64,000 nt of DNA from Acidaminococcaceae bacterium (GCA_017405945.1 JAFQZL010000044.1:61535-125534), one strand, 5' to 3'. Positions 9,276-19,361 are shown, numbered from the stretch's first letter. Numbers and translations are program-made. The notes: generated by a model not told the origin, from the sequence alone.

Positions 9276-10793
9276 TCATCTCAAGTTATTAACGTTAAAA
9301 AGGTCGTCATTATATAGACTGTATTTTCCCCTTGCCAACCTTTTTAGTATCCCTTTCTTTACCATATTAGAAAGTAAAACATTGGTGGTTGAAACCTTTA
9401 AATTCAGTTCCTTTATGATATCTGAATTAGTAATTATACTACGAGTTTTAAACATGGAAAGTACTTTATCCTCGTTACTAACAGGCGGAAGCATCAACCT
9501 GTCAGCATATTTAGCATATCTGGTTGATTTACCCCTTGAAAGTTTCAAAACTTCACCAGAATCAACCATTGTTCTTAACAAATATCCGGCTTGTGCAGAG
9601 TTTAAGTCCAGTATTTCCATTACATCACGTTTGGAAAAACACGTATTATTATCAGCTATTGCACGAACAACATCAACCTGTTGTTTCTCTAAAACACCAA
9701 AGCACTCTAACATAAAATTTGCCATTGTTTCGATAACAGGAATTGTTACCGAATTACCAAACTGTTTGTATTTATATCCGTCAGTAATTTCATTCGGGAA
9801 TTCAAATTTTTCTTGCCCGTTTTCATCTAAAAAAGCATACCCGATAAAACCTTGCAAGCGTCCCCATTCAGTTGGCGTCATTACACGTATTCCTTCTGCA
9901 TTAAGAGGCGTTTTCTTTCCCGGAATTACTTTTCCCGCAACTCCTTCTTTGGGTTGATATATTAAATTTCGCTCTTTGCCGGATCCGCCTGTAGCTAAAA
10001 TAGTATATGCTAAAGGATGTTCAGACTTAGTTTGGTTAACCACACAATAACCAAATCCAAATCCGTTTTTCTTTTGGCGGGCTTTATGTTTCTTTAAAGT
10101 TTCCAAATACCCTTGCGCCATATAATATCTGTCTTCTACAACAGGTTCCAATATATCATTTACATCACGGAAAATAATTTTATTTCCGCTGGTAGGTAAT
10201 GACTTTGTCAATAATTTTATAGCATTACCGTAGATTTTTTTACTAAAGGCCATTAAGTACACTCTTGGCCTGTTTTGTGGGATACCAAAATTCTTTGAAT
10301 TCCTTACCAAAGATGATCGGTTATAAACATAATTCCCGTCATCATCTAAACTTACACCAATAACACGGTATCTGAGTTCATCTTCCAATGTTTTAATGAT
10401 CGTCTCTATTGTATTCCCATGATCATGAAGCACCAAATTTTCAACATTCTCTAAAAAAACAGCCCTTGGATTAGTTCTGGATATAATATCTGCGATATCA
10501 AAAAAAATAGTGCCGCGAGTTGTATCTCTAAAACCCAGTTTTTTCCCAACGCGACTAAATGCCTGACATGGGAAACCCGCTAATAATACATCATAATCGG
10601 TTTCTGTTACCTTCTGCTTAAATGCTTCTGTTGTCAAATCATTTGTCGGATCATCACCAAATAAATGCTTATACGTTAAAGCAGCATAAGCATCAATCTC
10701 AGCTGACAAAACATTTTTAAATGATTTTGTTAATTCAAAACCTCTTCTTATACCCCCAATTCCGGCACACAAATCAATTGTTTTGTATATCAT
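9276..10793 (-). CDS. DNA (cytosine-5-) methyltransferase with C-terminal winged-helix repeats
   Basis: Transfers a methyl group from SAM to C5 of cytosine. Motif I DLCAGIGG (7-14), catalytic PCQ with C76, ENV 115-117, QNRPR 173-177 and motif X GNSVTIPV are all present, so the enzyme should be active. From about residue 365 to 505 there are two tandem winged-helix-like units (FSKRDVMEIL and ITNSDIIKEL), an unusual addition to a C5 methylase and possibly an autoregulator. The start was moved to MIYKTIDL: AAAGGAG lies 6 bases upstream and motif I then sits at the usual distance. It overlaps the PD-(D/E)XK gene by 20 bp and closes the seven-gene operon. Confidence 0.93.
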   Translation of the reverse strand: MIYKTIDLCAGIGGIRRGFELTKSFKNVLSAEIDAYAALTYKHLFGDDPTNDLTTEAFKQKVTETDYDVLLAGFPCQAFSRVGKKLGFRDTTRGTIFFDIADIISRTNPRAVFLENVENLVLHDHGNTIETIIKTLEDELRYRVIGVSLDDDGNYVYNRSSLVRNSKNFGIPQNRPRVYLMAFSKKIYGNAIKLLTKSLPTSGNKIIFRDVNDILEPVVEDRYYMAQGYLETLKKHKARQKKNGFGFGYCVVNQTKSEHPLAYTILATGGSGKERNLIYQPKEGVAGKVIPGKKTPLNAEGIRVMTPTEWGRLQGFIGYAFLDENGQEKFEFPNEITDGYKYKQFGNSVTIPVIETMANFMLECFGVLEKQQVDVVRAIADNNTCFSKRDVMEILDLNSAQAGYLLRTMVDSGEVLKLSRGKSTRYAKYADRLMLPPVSNEDKVLSMFKTRSIITNSDIIKELNLKVSTTNVLLSNMVKKGILKRLARGKYSLYNDDLFNVNNLR

Positions 10794-11718
10794 TATCTTC
10801 TCCTTTGATAAGGGACACCGAAGACAGCCCAGATAAGTCAACGGTATATGAAATCTTTGTGATTCCCTCCGGTAAAACACCTCCGATAAATGATTCCGGT
10901 GTTATCCGAGGGAATGAATCATCAACTTTGTATAAAAGCATTTCGTGTAATATAAAAGTTCTTTTACGTGCGCTCATACCGATTTCAAAACCACAACTCT
11001 CTAATTTGTTGTTAAGAATATCAGTATTGTAGCCAAGGGCCTTAAACTCATTAAGCAAACCGTCAATCGACACACCTGTTAAAATAGTCGGCTCAAATCG
11101 GCACAAAACTAATTCCAGCGATTTCCCGGAAGGTGCCAGTTGAAATTGGCTACTGATTGTTACCTCTTTTTTCACTCTATTAATACTAGACTTAACCTCA
11201 TAAAATTTTGCTTCTGTTTCAATATCATAAGAAGCATGTAACGGTCCGTTCCATTCAGCCTCTTCACCATGTTCTACAAGATATTTTAATACACAGAGTT
11301 CACCCAGAACATCATAAATCCTTTCGTCTATGTTCTTATTACCTAAAAGTTCTTTCCACTCTTTCCACCAGGTAACCGGTGACGATATTATTTGTTTTCT
11401 TTTATTTCCGTTAATGCCCGGTTCTATCAATTCCGAACATAGCGCCGCAAAGTGCTCTTGTATACTAATTGTATCTGTAATTAATATGATGGTTTGTATT
11501 TCATTACCATCATCTATCTTGATATTAGTACTTCGGATTTTTGCATTAGCAAAGCTTTCATTTATCTTTTCATCACCTGCATAAGGAATAGCAACACCGT
11601 ACGAATCTTCTAATTTTATCGTCCAAGCAGGATACTCTTTTAAATCGTTTAAATCAATTTTTTGTGCGTAACCGGATATATCGGTTTTCCAGTTATTTAA
11701 TATCGCTCTTTTTAACAT
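10774..11718 (-). CDS. PD-(D/E)XK motif protein (DUF4420-like), putative restriction subunit
   Basis: About 314 residues from the ATG at 11718 (a TTG further up is poorly placed relative to the GGGGA). In the central part a nuclease-like set is visible: GELCVLKYL, SYDIETEAKFYEVKSS (D and ExK), as in the PD-(D/E)XK family annotated with C5 methylase/Z1/MutL neighbourhoods. It overlaps the upstream gene by 26 bp and the methylase by 20 bp, implying translational coupling. Likely the DNA-cleaving subunit of the restriction system; this is inferred from motif and context. Confidence 0.8.
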   Translation of the reverse strand: MLKRAILNNWKTDISGYAQKIDLNDLKEYPAWTIKLEDSYGVAIPYAGDEKINESFANAKIRSTNIKIDDGNEIQTIILITDTISIQEHFAALCSELIEPGINGNKRKQIISSPVTWWKEWKELLGNKNIDERIYDVLGELCVLKYLVEHGEEAEWNGPLHASYDIETEAKFYEVKSSINRVKKEVTISSQFQLAPSGKSLELVLCRFEPTILTGVSIDGLLNEFKALGYNTDILNNKLESCGFEIGMSARKRTFILHEMLLYKVDDSFPRITPESFIGGVLPEGITKISYTVDLSGLSSVSLIKGEDNDIQNN

Positions 11719-12541
11719 TTTTAGCTGCAATCCCCTTTTTAATTACTTCGTCAAACAAGCTTTCAGAATACTTTTGCTCGCCGCCTTCTGTCAATTCAGG
11801 TTCAACTGTCACACATTTTGCTAAATTAAGCTTTGCCGCAGCAGTAAACGTTTTGTCTTTTTGATAATTCTCCGGAAGCATTGAATAAACATATAACATG
11901 CTTCTAAACAGTTTTTCTCTATACCCGCGCCCCGGTCGTTCAATAAAATGACCGATAATGTTGGTCCCGTTATTTCTCATAACAGCATAAGTTTTGGCCG
12001 AATTTCCTTGCCAACCGAGATATACATACCACCATAATGTTTTAAGCCAGATTCTTCGAGTATGTGAATAAAACCTTTTCTTTTTAATTCTTACGCTGTT
12101 TTTCTCTGTTTTAAAATTTGTATATGTTAAATCGGGTATGTATTCCCTAAGTATATTGACATCAGCTTGAAGATTGGGATATCTGATAAATGTTATATCC
12201 GGCATAACGCATAAGGTTATATATCGCCAAATATCATCATCATTAGCCTTTATGATGTCAAAACCGGTTTTAGCATTTAAAAGCTCATATAATTTAATAG
12301 CTGTCTTTAAATCCAAATCGTAAGTAATTTTATTATCATTATCCGCTAAAACCTTTTTAAATTCATCAACAACAGCTGATCTGATACTTGCGTAAGCGGG
12401 ATCATAATTTTCTTTAGGGACATCAAAAACTGCCCAATGCCTAACTTGATCATCAAATTCTGCAGGTGTCATTCCATCATAAGTATCAACTTTTATTTTA
12501 GCATCATTAAAAGTCAACTTATATCTTCCAAAATCAATCAT
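11693..12541 (-). CDS. Uncharacterised operon protein, DUF6339-like
   Basis: 282 residues, no catalytic motif recognised. The central stretch with ARG/LYS-rich RIKKKRF followed by the aromatic LWWYVYLGWQG resembles proteins labelled DUF6339 that occur with Z1/MutL-type restriction genes; I recall the family from memory only. It starts inside the end of the preceding gene (ATGA overlap, 4 bp) with GGGAG upstream, and overlaps the next by 26 bp. Probably an obligate subunit; biochemical role unknown. Confidence 0.65.
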   Translation of the reverse strand: MIDFGRYKLTFNDAKIKVDTYDGMTPAEFDDQVRHWAVFDVPKENYDPAYASIRSAVVDEFKKVLADNDNKITYDLDLKTAIKLYELLNAKTGFDIIKANDDDIWRYITLCVMPDITFIRYPNLQADVNILREYIPDLTYTNFKTEKNSVRIKKKRFYSHTRRIWLKTLWWYVYLGWQGNSAKTYAVMRNNGTNIIGHFIERPGRGYREKLFRSMLYVYSMLPENYQKDKTFTAAAKLNLAKCVTVEPELTEGGEQKYSESLFDEVIKKGIAAKNVKKSDIK

Positions 12542-13497
12542 TTCAAATCTCCCTGTAGCATTTTTCTAATATTAACCTGTAAACTCTTCAATAACTTATG
12601 TGGCTCTTCCCAGTGCAATTCCTCAGTACAGCTTTCAATAAACTGGTGAAGGATGCTGCAAATAGAATTGTTAACTAATCCTATATTTTGTTTTGTTGCT
12701 CTTAAATCTTCAGGATCTAAACGCTGAAACATTAATAAATAAGTTTGAGCAAGAATATCTACCAATAGATCGAAATTTTTAATCTTATTACCCGTTTCAT
12801 TTGTTGATGGTACCGGGCAAGAATCATAATACGGATTCAAATAAAGGCAAAAACTGTCTTTTGTGAACATATCTGTAGTTTTCGGATCTTCCCAATCAGA
12901 AAACTCAACCCACCATAACGGTTCTGAATCAGATTTGAATTCCTCAATAGGAAATTCCATATACAAACTGTTAAAATCTAAGACTATATCCTCAATCTTT
13001 CCAACGGTTACACCAACTTCATTGATAAGATTCTTTTCATCTTCCAATACGTTATCGGCTTTTGATTTTACATACATTGTTAAGCTGAGTTCCAAATCAC
13101 CGGATATTTTTCCGGGATCAAAAGAATGACTAAACATGCATGTTCTTACTCCAGATTTAATGCTATCTGAAGTCGGGAAAATAATACCTGTCTGTGTCAG
13201 TTTTTTATTTGTCCAAATAATACAAATACCCAGTTCTGCACCCTGGCATATAACACCGTGCTTGCCTTTCAGCAATTCCGGATAAGCAAATCGAACTGTT
13301 TTATCAAACTTCAACCCTTCAGTTTCAATTTTCCAAATATCTAACGGGTCTGTCAATTTAATCCATGTTGTTCCTTTTTGTTGGAGCCCGTAAACCTTAT
13401 TCTGATACGAATATGAAAACTTGTACTTTTCTGATGTAAAACCAGAGGATTCAAGTATTTCCGATGTAACAACCGGATAAAACAGTATCTTTTCCAT
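12538..13497 (-). CDS. Uncharacterised subunit of Z1/MutL restriction operon
   Basis: 319 residues, predicted soluble and beta-rich in the first 230 residues, helical at the C-terminus (heptad-like leucines around LVDILAQTYLLMFQRL). No known motif. Placed 15 bp after the GHKL ATPase and overlapping the next gene by 4 bp. Its consistent position suggests a structural or DNA-recognition subunit, but nothing in the sequence proves it. Confidence 0.6.
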   Translation of the reverse strand: MEKILFYPVVTSEILESSGFTSEKYKFSYSYQNKVYGLQQKGTTWIKLTDPLDIWKIETEGLKFDKTVRFAYPELLKGKHGVICQGAELGICIIWTNKKLTQTGIIFPTSDSIKSGVRTCMFSHSFDPGKISGDLELSLTMYVKSKADNVLEDEKNLINEVGVTVGKIEDIVLDFNSLYMEFPIEEFKSDSEPLWWVEFSDWEDPKTTDMFTKDSFCLYLNPYYDSCPVPSTNETGNKIKNFDLLVDILAQTYLLMFQRLDPEDLRATKQNIGLVNNSICSILHQFIESCTEELHWEEPHKLLKSLQVNIRKMLQGDLK

Positions 13498-13512
13498 ATA
13501 TATTCACCCGAC

Positions 13513-15669
13513 TTAATCTTCTCTAAAAGTAAACTGGTATTTTTTATCATATGAAAGAATCTTTATCGTCCCTATAATTTGAGGTGATTGAACATGAGCT
13601 GAAAAACGAATCTGAGTAAACTTTGAGTTACCTGTTTCTGCTTGCAAATTAACATCAAGGGCTTCAGTAGTAATAGAATCTTCCTCTTCTGAACAATTCT
13701 TTCCAATGGAATAAGGCTTATTTATTACATCGGTTATGACACTATCAATATAACAGTTTTTAATCGTCAGCGGAAACTCGGTACCTATTTCTTCTGTCCA
13801 AGAAGAAGAATCTATCCAACCGGCTTCAGATGCAACCATTAAAGACAACGAAGCCGTCTTTTTGGGCGTGAAGAACTTTAAAGAAAAATCCATTTCAATT
13901 AAATTGCCCTTAATTGTTCGAGAAATGATATCAAACTTAATGCCGCCTGCTCTATTAAATCCTCCGCCAGATCCGCTGCCGCCTCCGCCAGATCCGCTTC
14001 CACCTCCGCCGGTTCCATTGCCACCCCCGCTGTTACCGGGTTTGCCATATCCAATTCTGGGTAACAAACTTCTGCCAAGACGGCCAGAGAGCTTACTCGC
14101 AGTGGCATCTATATTAATATTATCAATATAATAAGCTTTAATATGCTTGTTGATTAGCTTTATAGAATTCTTCTGTATTCTTTGTACGATTTGCATCTTT
14201 ACAGGGTCGTTCCACCCCATATGATCTGATGCTTCGCATTCACGAAGATATTCGCCCAAAGTCAACCCTGCAAATTCCTTTTCGGAAAAATCTTGCATGA
14301 TGGTTTTACTACTAATCGGAACAAAAAAAGCAAAGAAGAAATCTTCCTGGCTATCAGGCGGAATAATACCTTTTACCCATGCGCCTGTAATAGCATAATC
14401 AATAACCATCCCCGGATCTCTTGCGTACATTACTATAGGTTCATTAACCCCTCCATCAGCTTCAAATTTCCCTATAAAATCATAGGGGCTTAAAACACCT
14501 GTGTCGAGTTTCAGTTCGCTTCTTGAAACCTTTATTATTGCTATATAGCCGATCGTTTTTGAACCCTTGCTAAAATATTTTGTTATGGAGATTGGTAACG
14601 TTTCGATTTTAGGAAATTCTTGGCTTGAATAATCACAACCATTTCCTTTCGCTAAAGCAGTAGTATAAAGTTCTTGTACAAGATTAAAAAAGGGCAGCAA
14701 TTCCTGTTTTCTAATCGGTTTATTGTCGACGGAAACAAGCAACCATTTATTGTTGTATTTTTCCAATTCCCTGTTATGTATTTTAGGCGCATACCATTTT
14801 TGAATGGATAATCGCAAATAATCAGAAATCGTTGACGTCCATACTTCCGTAAAATGCTCTTTAATGTCCTCCCGTATATCTGATTCAACAGGAATAATAC
14901 CATCCAATAACTTTTTAGGACTAATGTAGGGGATAATAATAGAAGTTCCGGTTTCATTATTTTTAAAAGCTTTGATTCCAAAAATATTAAGTACTTCTTC
15001 AATTTCGTTCGTATCTGTAAGCGGCAGTAAATCTGCACCATCCCGGTATCCCCACCAAGCTTTCCCGGCAGATAGAGGTTCTATCGAATTTAGTATTGTG
15101 TAATCTTTCCCTTCGTCATCGGTTTTGTTTTCATCTTCCACTAAAGTAATAATCAACCTGTCTTTATATACATTGTTTTCCTTAATACGTGAGTAGAAAA
15201 CAACAATACCGGCACCAACTCGATAATAAACACTTTTACCAAAGCCCCAATTTCCGCCAGCGGTAGAAATTATTTGCCGCTTTCCGGTGTCAAAAATCAT
15301 TTTAAAAAAGTTGCCATGATCATCTTTGTTTATTTCAGCTTTTCTGATTTTCCCTGTAAGGCCACTTGTTTTAGTATCTCTGATTTCCAGGAAAACAGCT
15401 TCCGGTTTTGAATAACGTTTATTCAAAATGTTTTCCAATCCCGTTAAAAGCGCATTGAATTGCGCAGGAACAAATACTCCGGTCGAAAAGTTAACCGCAT
15501 AACTTTTTCCTTCTTGTTTAAGCGATGCATCTGAACTGTTTTGAATAGCTTCCCGCACAAGCAAATCCAGTTCAGGAATATTATCATTCTGAAGTGATTT
15601 TAATGTTACGCTGCCATAAGATACACCGTAATCGGTTTTAAGAATTTCTCTGTCCAACTTCTTTAACAT
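13513..15669 (-). CDS. MutL/MORC-type GHKL ATPase of restriction operon
   Basis: 718 residues. GHKL ATP-binding motifs: N-box REAIQNSSDAS (E40, N44, D47), the EIRDTKTSGLTG box near 96-106, and a glycine motif GGNWGFGKS at 138-146. The catalytic core runs to ~350. A highly glycine-rich linker (poly-Gly/Ser around residues 540-575) joins it to a beta-rich C-terminal domain of ~150 residues. GHKL ATPases dimerise on ATP; in this predicted family (Iyer, Abhiman and Aravind, MutL homologs in restriction-modification and MORC origin) they are thought to remodel or scan DNA for the nuclease. Six bases after the Z1 gene. Confidence 0.85.
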   Translation of the reverse strand: MLKKLDREILKTDYGVSYGSVTLKSLQNDNIPELDLLVREAIQNSSDASLKQEGKSYAVNFSTGVFVPAQFNALLTGLENILNKRYSKPEAVFLEIRDTKTSGLTGKIRKAEINKDDHGNFFKMIFDTGKRQIISTAGGNWGFGKSVYYRVGAGIVVFYSRIKENNVYKDRLIITLVEDENKTDDEGKDYTILNSIEPLSAGKAWWGYRDGADLLPLTDTNEIEEVLNIFGIKAFKNNETGTSIIIPYISPKKLLDGIIPVESDIREDIKEHFTEVWTSTISDYLRLSIQKWYAPKIHNRELEKYNNKWLLVSVDNKPIRKQELLPFFNLVQELYTTALAKGNGCDYSSQEFPKIETLPISITKYFSKGSKTIGYIAIIKVSRSELKLDTGVLSPYDFIGKFEADGGVNEPIVMYARDPGMVIDYAITGAWVKGIIPPDSQEDFFFAFFVPISSKTIMQDFSEKEFAGLTLGEYLRECEASDHMGWNDPVKMQIVQRIQKNSIKLINKHIKAYYIDNINIDATASKLSGRLGRSLLPRIGYGKPGNSGGGNGTGGGGSGSGGGGSGSGGGFNRAGGIKFDIISRTIKGNLIEMDFSLKFFTPKKTASLSLMVASEAGWIDSSSWTEEIGTEFPLTIKNCYIDSVITDVINKPYSIGKNCSEEEDSITTEALDVNLQAETGNSKFTQIRFSAHVQSPQIIGTIKILSYDKKYQFTFRED

Positions 15670-15675
15670 TTTTAC

Positions 15676-18519
15676 TCACCTATCTTCTTTCGGTTTCCTA
15701 ACCTGAACTGTTCTAATATAATCTGATGTTGTTTCTTCCCCGGCAATCACTATGCTGAAACCTATAATATCTTGAGCCGAATCAATTTTTCTTCTGTATT
15801 TTGATTCTTTTCCTCTTTCCCGATCAATACGATAAAGCAAAAGCAATGGTGTATCCTTGAGACCTATTTCATCTCTAAGCCTAATCAAATTCTTGCCCGT
15901 TTTCTTGCCTTCTTCGAATAATACCCGCTTCTCCGAAGAAAGATTCTTTACGTTAATATCACTTAAAATATCCCGACCGGAACGCAAAGAACCTATATCA
16001 ATATAATCATATTTCCTCTTTCTTGAACGTTCTATCATACCAACATTTGCCCCGGCTACAACCCACCTGTTTTCCGCCTTTTGATCTCCGGCTATCGCTA
16101 CATCCCAGAGTTTATATTTGCCTTCTTCGTTCATCTTACTCATCCAGTCCACAAAAAGCGGAATGTCGATATGAAGCGGAGAACAGTCAAAAATTTTATA
16201 TTTACCAAAAAACTCTTTCAAAATGTATTCAGAATTAACATTTAGCCAGATATATGCTGATTCAATAGCATCAGATTTCCTTCCTGCACCTATCCCGTTA
16301 AGAAACTCTTCCGTAATAACAATATTGTTCTTCAAATCATTCTCTGAATTATCAAACTGGGTTGTTTCATAACTGTCGCCACTAAAATCAACATCACATG
16401 GAATCATATTCTGTGATTTGGTTTTTGACGTTAATAAAAATCTGGCAATCTTCGTTGAACTCATAATACGGGGACCAAACATCGAAGGACTTTTTCCTTT
16501 CGTCATAAAGTCCTCAAATTCATATTTCAGTTTCTCATCAATTTCCTCAATCAATTCAAACTTCTGCTGAACTTGGATTGGCATCCAAATTCTTTGAAGC
16601 AACTCATACCCACGCCTGTAACCAAACCATCTGGCCATCTGCATTAGCGTATCAGCTTGATTAACATTTCGTGCAAAATAAGTGCATACAAGTCCTTCTA
16701 AAGTCAGTCCCCTTGATAGCGTATTTCCTCCCATTATTATAAAAACAGGGGCGGTGTTCATCGATTCCAAGATTTTGCTTGTCGGATAAACGATCCTTAA
16801 ATTTGTCCCTTCTTCAGCAATGCGATTCGCTCTACAATTATCAACACATAAATGAATTCCTGATTCATGATAAACAAGCTTTTTATCTTCAGCCAATTCT
16901 ATGTTTACGATTTCTTGTACCATGGTTTTTATATAAACTTTTAATTCAGAGAATGGCGGAAAATCATCGCAAACTTCTTTTAAACCAGCATAATCCGGGT
17001 AACCTTCTTGCAAATCTTTAAGCCTGAATTCATCAATTTCCGAATTATAAACTTTTTCACATAAATCTACTATTGCATCGTTACATTTCTCTCTGTTTAA
17101 CCAATTTTTGAGAATATCATACTCCTCAAAATGGCCGTTTTGAATAGATGTCGTGTGAATAAGCATACTTATAGGTTTTTTATAACCGCGTTTTCGCAAT
17201 ATTGCTGCAGAACATAAAAACCAGGCTATTGATTTTTGAAACTCAGTAGGTAATGTTGAAGTGTTACCTTTATGAAGCAGTTTGAGTTCTTTCATCTCGC
17301 TTTCAGGTATTGTTCTTAAAATATTTAAGCCATTATAATTGTCATCTGCTTTGCTCCCCCAAATAACTTTAGGTCCGAAATACTCTTTGGATTCAGGCAA
17401 GTTACAGATAAAATTACTTGGATATAAAGAGTCTCTGTAGGCTTCATTTAACACATTAGCATATGGTGTAGCAGTAAAGCTGACATAATTCATAGCTTGA
17501 AATTGAGCATTCGACCGGTTGCTTTCACAATCATTTCCTTTAACAAGATCTATTATCAGCCGATTTACCGTGGTTCTCTCAATCTCTTCCTCATCTTGCG
17601 GATTTCCCATTTTAGCAGTATTAATACTTGCCTGATCGGCTTCATCATCAATAACCAGTATTCTCATCTTTGCAGCCCTTGCTTGGTTTGAATGAAGCCA
17701 GGTTATAAGATTCTGTAATCTTTTAGAATTCTTAAGACAAACAAAAACATATCTATGAAGCCAATTGTTAACTACTTCTTTATCTTGAAAAAGATTAAGC
17801 TTTAAATCTTCTGTCATGTATTTTTTGTGTTCGCTCTTCTCGTTAACAGCGTCAACCTCAATCATGTAATCAGGATTGTTTGTATAATCTAAAATATGCC
17901 AACTTAAACCGCCACTCATTTTAAGGTCAGACAAAAATCTGTCTCGAGTCTGTTTACGAAGATTCTCAATTGTTCCGGAAAGAACTATAAAAACATTCCA
18001 ATTATAGTGGGCCGCCATGGTAACCAAACCAATCATATTAGCAGTTTTACCTGACTGCACACTCCCCATTACAAGACCTTTAACTGGTCCGATTGCACGG
18101 GTATCTCTTTCAAGGTGATTCAGCATCCAGTGACAATTGTTCTCCAAGATGTCAACCGAATTGCTTGACATCTTTTGTTTGCCTGTATTTTTACCCAGAA
18201 GAAAATTTTTATATCTAACCCATGCAGAACCTGAATCAACGGGGACTACCAAATTATTAGAATTTTTATCTGCAATACCATATAATGGCGTTATATGAGA
18301 GTAATTATTACGAGTTAAATAAACAAACTCCCGCCATTCATTAAATTCCATATTTAAGGGTATTACCAGTTCTTCATTTTGTAATCTGTCAAACTCGTAT
18401 AACTCCTGTCCCTCTTCTACACATAAATGCGCAACCTCATCCCAATTTTTACCATTTTCAATTTTTTCAGCTATCCATTGTTTACAAGCTATATATTCTT
18501 CACCTGCATAATTATTCAT
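15676..18519 (-). CDS. Z1 domain ATPase/helicase-like protein
   Basis: 947 residues. Walker A GSVQSGKT at 152-159 and Walker B with DDEAD at 291-295 mark an SF2-like motor; GGNTLSRGLTLEGL is the hallmark of the Z1 domain, followed by the helicase-like ARWFGYRRGY (motif VI-like arginine finger). The Z1 family is known only from predicted restriction systems with a MutL/MORC ATPase, C5 methylase, PD-(D/E)XK and Vsr. The ATG overlaps the Vsr stop (ATGA). Likely DNA translocase of the complex; activity inferred. Confidence 0.9.
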   Translation of the reverse strand: MNNYAGEEYIACKQWIAEKIENGKNWDEVAHLCVEEGQELYEFDRLQNEELVIPLNMEFNEWREFVYLTRNNYSHITPLYGIADKNSNNLVVPVDSGSAWVRYKNFLLGKNTGKQKMSSNSVDILENNCHWMLNHLERDTRAIGPVKGLVMGSVQSGKTANMIGLVTMAAHYNWNVFIVLSGTIENLRKQTRDRFLSDLKMSGGLSWHILDYTNNPDYMIEVDAVNEKSEHKKYMTEDLKLNLFQDKEVVNNWLHRYVFVCLKNSKRLQNLITWLHSNQARAAKMRILVIDDEADQASINTAKMGNPQDEEEIERTTVNRLIIDLVKGNDCESNRSNAQFQAMNYVSFTATPYANVLNEAYRDSLYPSNFICNLPESKEYFGPKVIWGSKADDNYNGLNILRTIPESEMKELKLLHKGNTSTLPTEFQKSIAWFLCSAAILRKRGYKKPISMLIHTTSIQNGHFEEYDILKNWLNREKCNDAIVDLCEKVYNSEIDEFRLKDLQEGYPDYAGLKEVCDDFPPFSELKVYIKTMVQEIVNIELAEDKKLVYHESGIHLCVDNCRANRIAEEGTNLRIVYPTSKILESMNTAPVFIIMGGNTLSRGLTLEGLVCTYFARNVNQADTLMQMARWFGYRRGYELLQRIWMPIQVQQKFELIEEIDEKLKYEFEDFMTKGKSPSMFGPRIMSSTKIARFLLTSKTKSQNMIPCDVDFSGDSYETTQFDNSENDLKNNIVITEEFLNGIGAGRKSDAIESAYIWLNVNSEYILKEFFGKYKIFDCSPLHIDIPLFVDWMSKMNEEGKYKLWDVAIAGDQKAENRWVVAGANVGMIERSRKRKYDYIDIGSLRSGRDILSDINVKNLSSEKRVLFEEGKKTGKNLIRLRDEIGLKDTPLLLLYRIDRERGKESKYRRKIDSAQDIIGFSIVIAGEETTSDYIRTVQVRKPKEDR

Positions 18520-18932
18520 TTTTTCTCCTTTACAGCCTTTTCAATGGTTTCAACACATGTCTGTAAATTATTTTCTATTTCTTTTCCCCAAAAACGCAAC
18601 ACAATCCATCCGTCATTTTCAAGAGTTTTATTAACCACTTCATCTCTTTTAATGTTTTTTTCGATTTTCGGAATCCAAAACTCTCTTCTTGTTTTTATTC
18701 CACTTTTCGTATTAGCCCAGTCATAACCATGCCAAAACTCACTATCGCAAAAAATTGCCACCTTTCTTTTAATAAAAGCTATGTCCGGATGCCCAAATAC
18801 ACCTTTGACATTTTTCCTGTAGCGTAATCCCTTTTTCCATAATTCTTTACGCAACTTAACCTCTATTTTTGAGTCTCTATTTTTAATTGCTTGCATATTC
18901 TTTCTTCGTTGTTCAGGAGTTAGACGATCCAT
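18516..18932 (-). CDS. vsr: Very short patch repair (Vsr) endonuclease
   Basis: 138 residues, standard length. Typical N-terminus (RRKNMQAIKNRDSKIE), HPDIAF with D50, D63 and the FWHG motif at 66-69. Vsr nicks 5' of the T in T:G mismatches produced by deamination of 5-methylcytosine, so it protects the host from the mutagenic side effect of the methylase at 9276-10793. The position Cx/Dx (CDSEFWHG) replaces the usual VDGCFWHG, but the catalytic D and H remain. First gene of the operon; AAGGA 11 bases before the ATG. Confidence 0.93.
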   Translation of the reverse strand: MDRLTPEQRRKNMQAIKNRDSKIEVKLRKELWKKGLRYRKNVKGVFGHPDIAFIKRKVAIFCDSEFWHGYDWANTKSGIKTRREFWIPKIEKNIKRDEVVNKTLENDGWIVLRFWGKEIENNLQTCVETIEKAVKEKK

Positions 18933-18992
18933 TTATATAAATATCCTTCCCAATAAAAAGTTTCCTAATTATATTAATATCACCTTATTAAA

Positions 18993-18998
18993 ATTATA
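18993..18998 (-). promoter_or_regulatory. Extended -10 promoter for restriction operon
   Basis: Minus-strand TATGTTATAAT (extended TGn -10) about 60 bp upstream of the vsr start; the -35 is poor. The rest of 18933-19136 contains no gene and is AT-rich. Confidence 0.5.
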
Positions 18999-19136
18999 AC
19001 ATATTCACTCCACTAAAAGACTACTTTTTGTGCAAATATTCATCCTCATCGAACCACAAAAGCACTTCGTTCTAGTCATGATTATGATATTGGTTTTTTG
19101 ATGATTTGCACTTTTCCAGTAAAGTAAGCTGCTAAT

Positions 19137-19265
19137 CATAGTATAGTGGATTTCACGAAAAATATGGTCGCCTTCGTGGCGACAAAACGGTCTGCCCCCT
19201 ACCCCCTGCTTACATTATACAAAATTTTACTGTACATTTGTCCGTACTTGCTGAATCGCTGCAAA
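19137..19265 (+). repeat. Interspersed two-module hairpin repeat, copy 1
   Basis: Module A is a GTCGCC/GGCGAC hairpin, then a C-rich run (CCCCCTACCCCCTG), an AT spacer, and module B TGTACATTTGTCCGTACTTG followed by GCTGCAA. It is roughly 85% identical by eye to copy 2 at 27848. It lies at the junction between the AT-rich island and the GC-richer chromosome. Confidence 0.75.
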
Positions 19266-19323
19266 CCACACGCTGTGCAGGTTACAGAAGTTGGCGTAAA
19301 ATTTTTGAGATTTTTAAACAAAA

Positions 19324-19339
19324 AGTTTCACGTGAAACA
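19324..19339. promoter_or_regulatory. parS-like ParB binding site (15/16)
   Basis: AGTTTCACGTGAAACA differs at one position from the Bacillus parS consensus TGTTTCACGTGAAACA; the 14-bp palindromic core is perfect. ParB (Spo0J) would bind here. A second, perfect site lies at 36153. Confidence 0.85.
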
Positions 19340-19361
19340 CTAAAAAATTTTGCCGGCCCTG

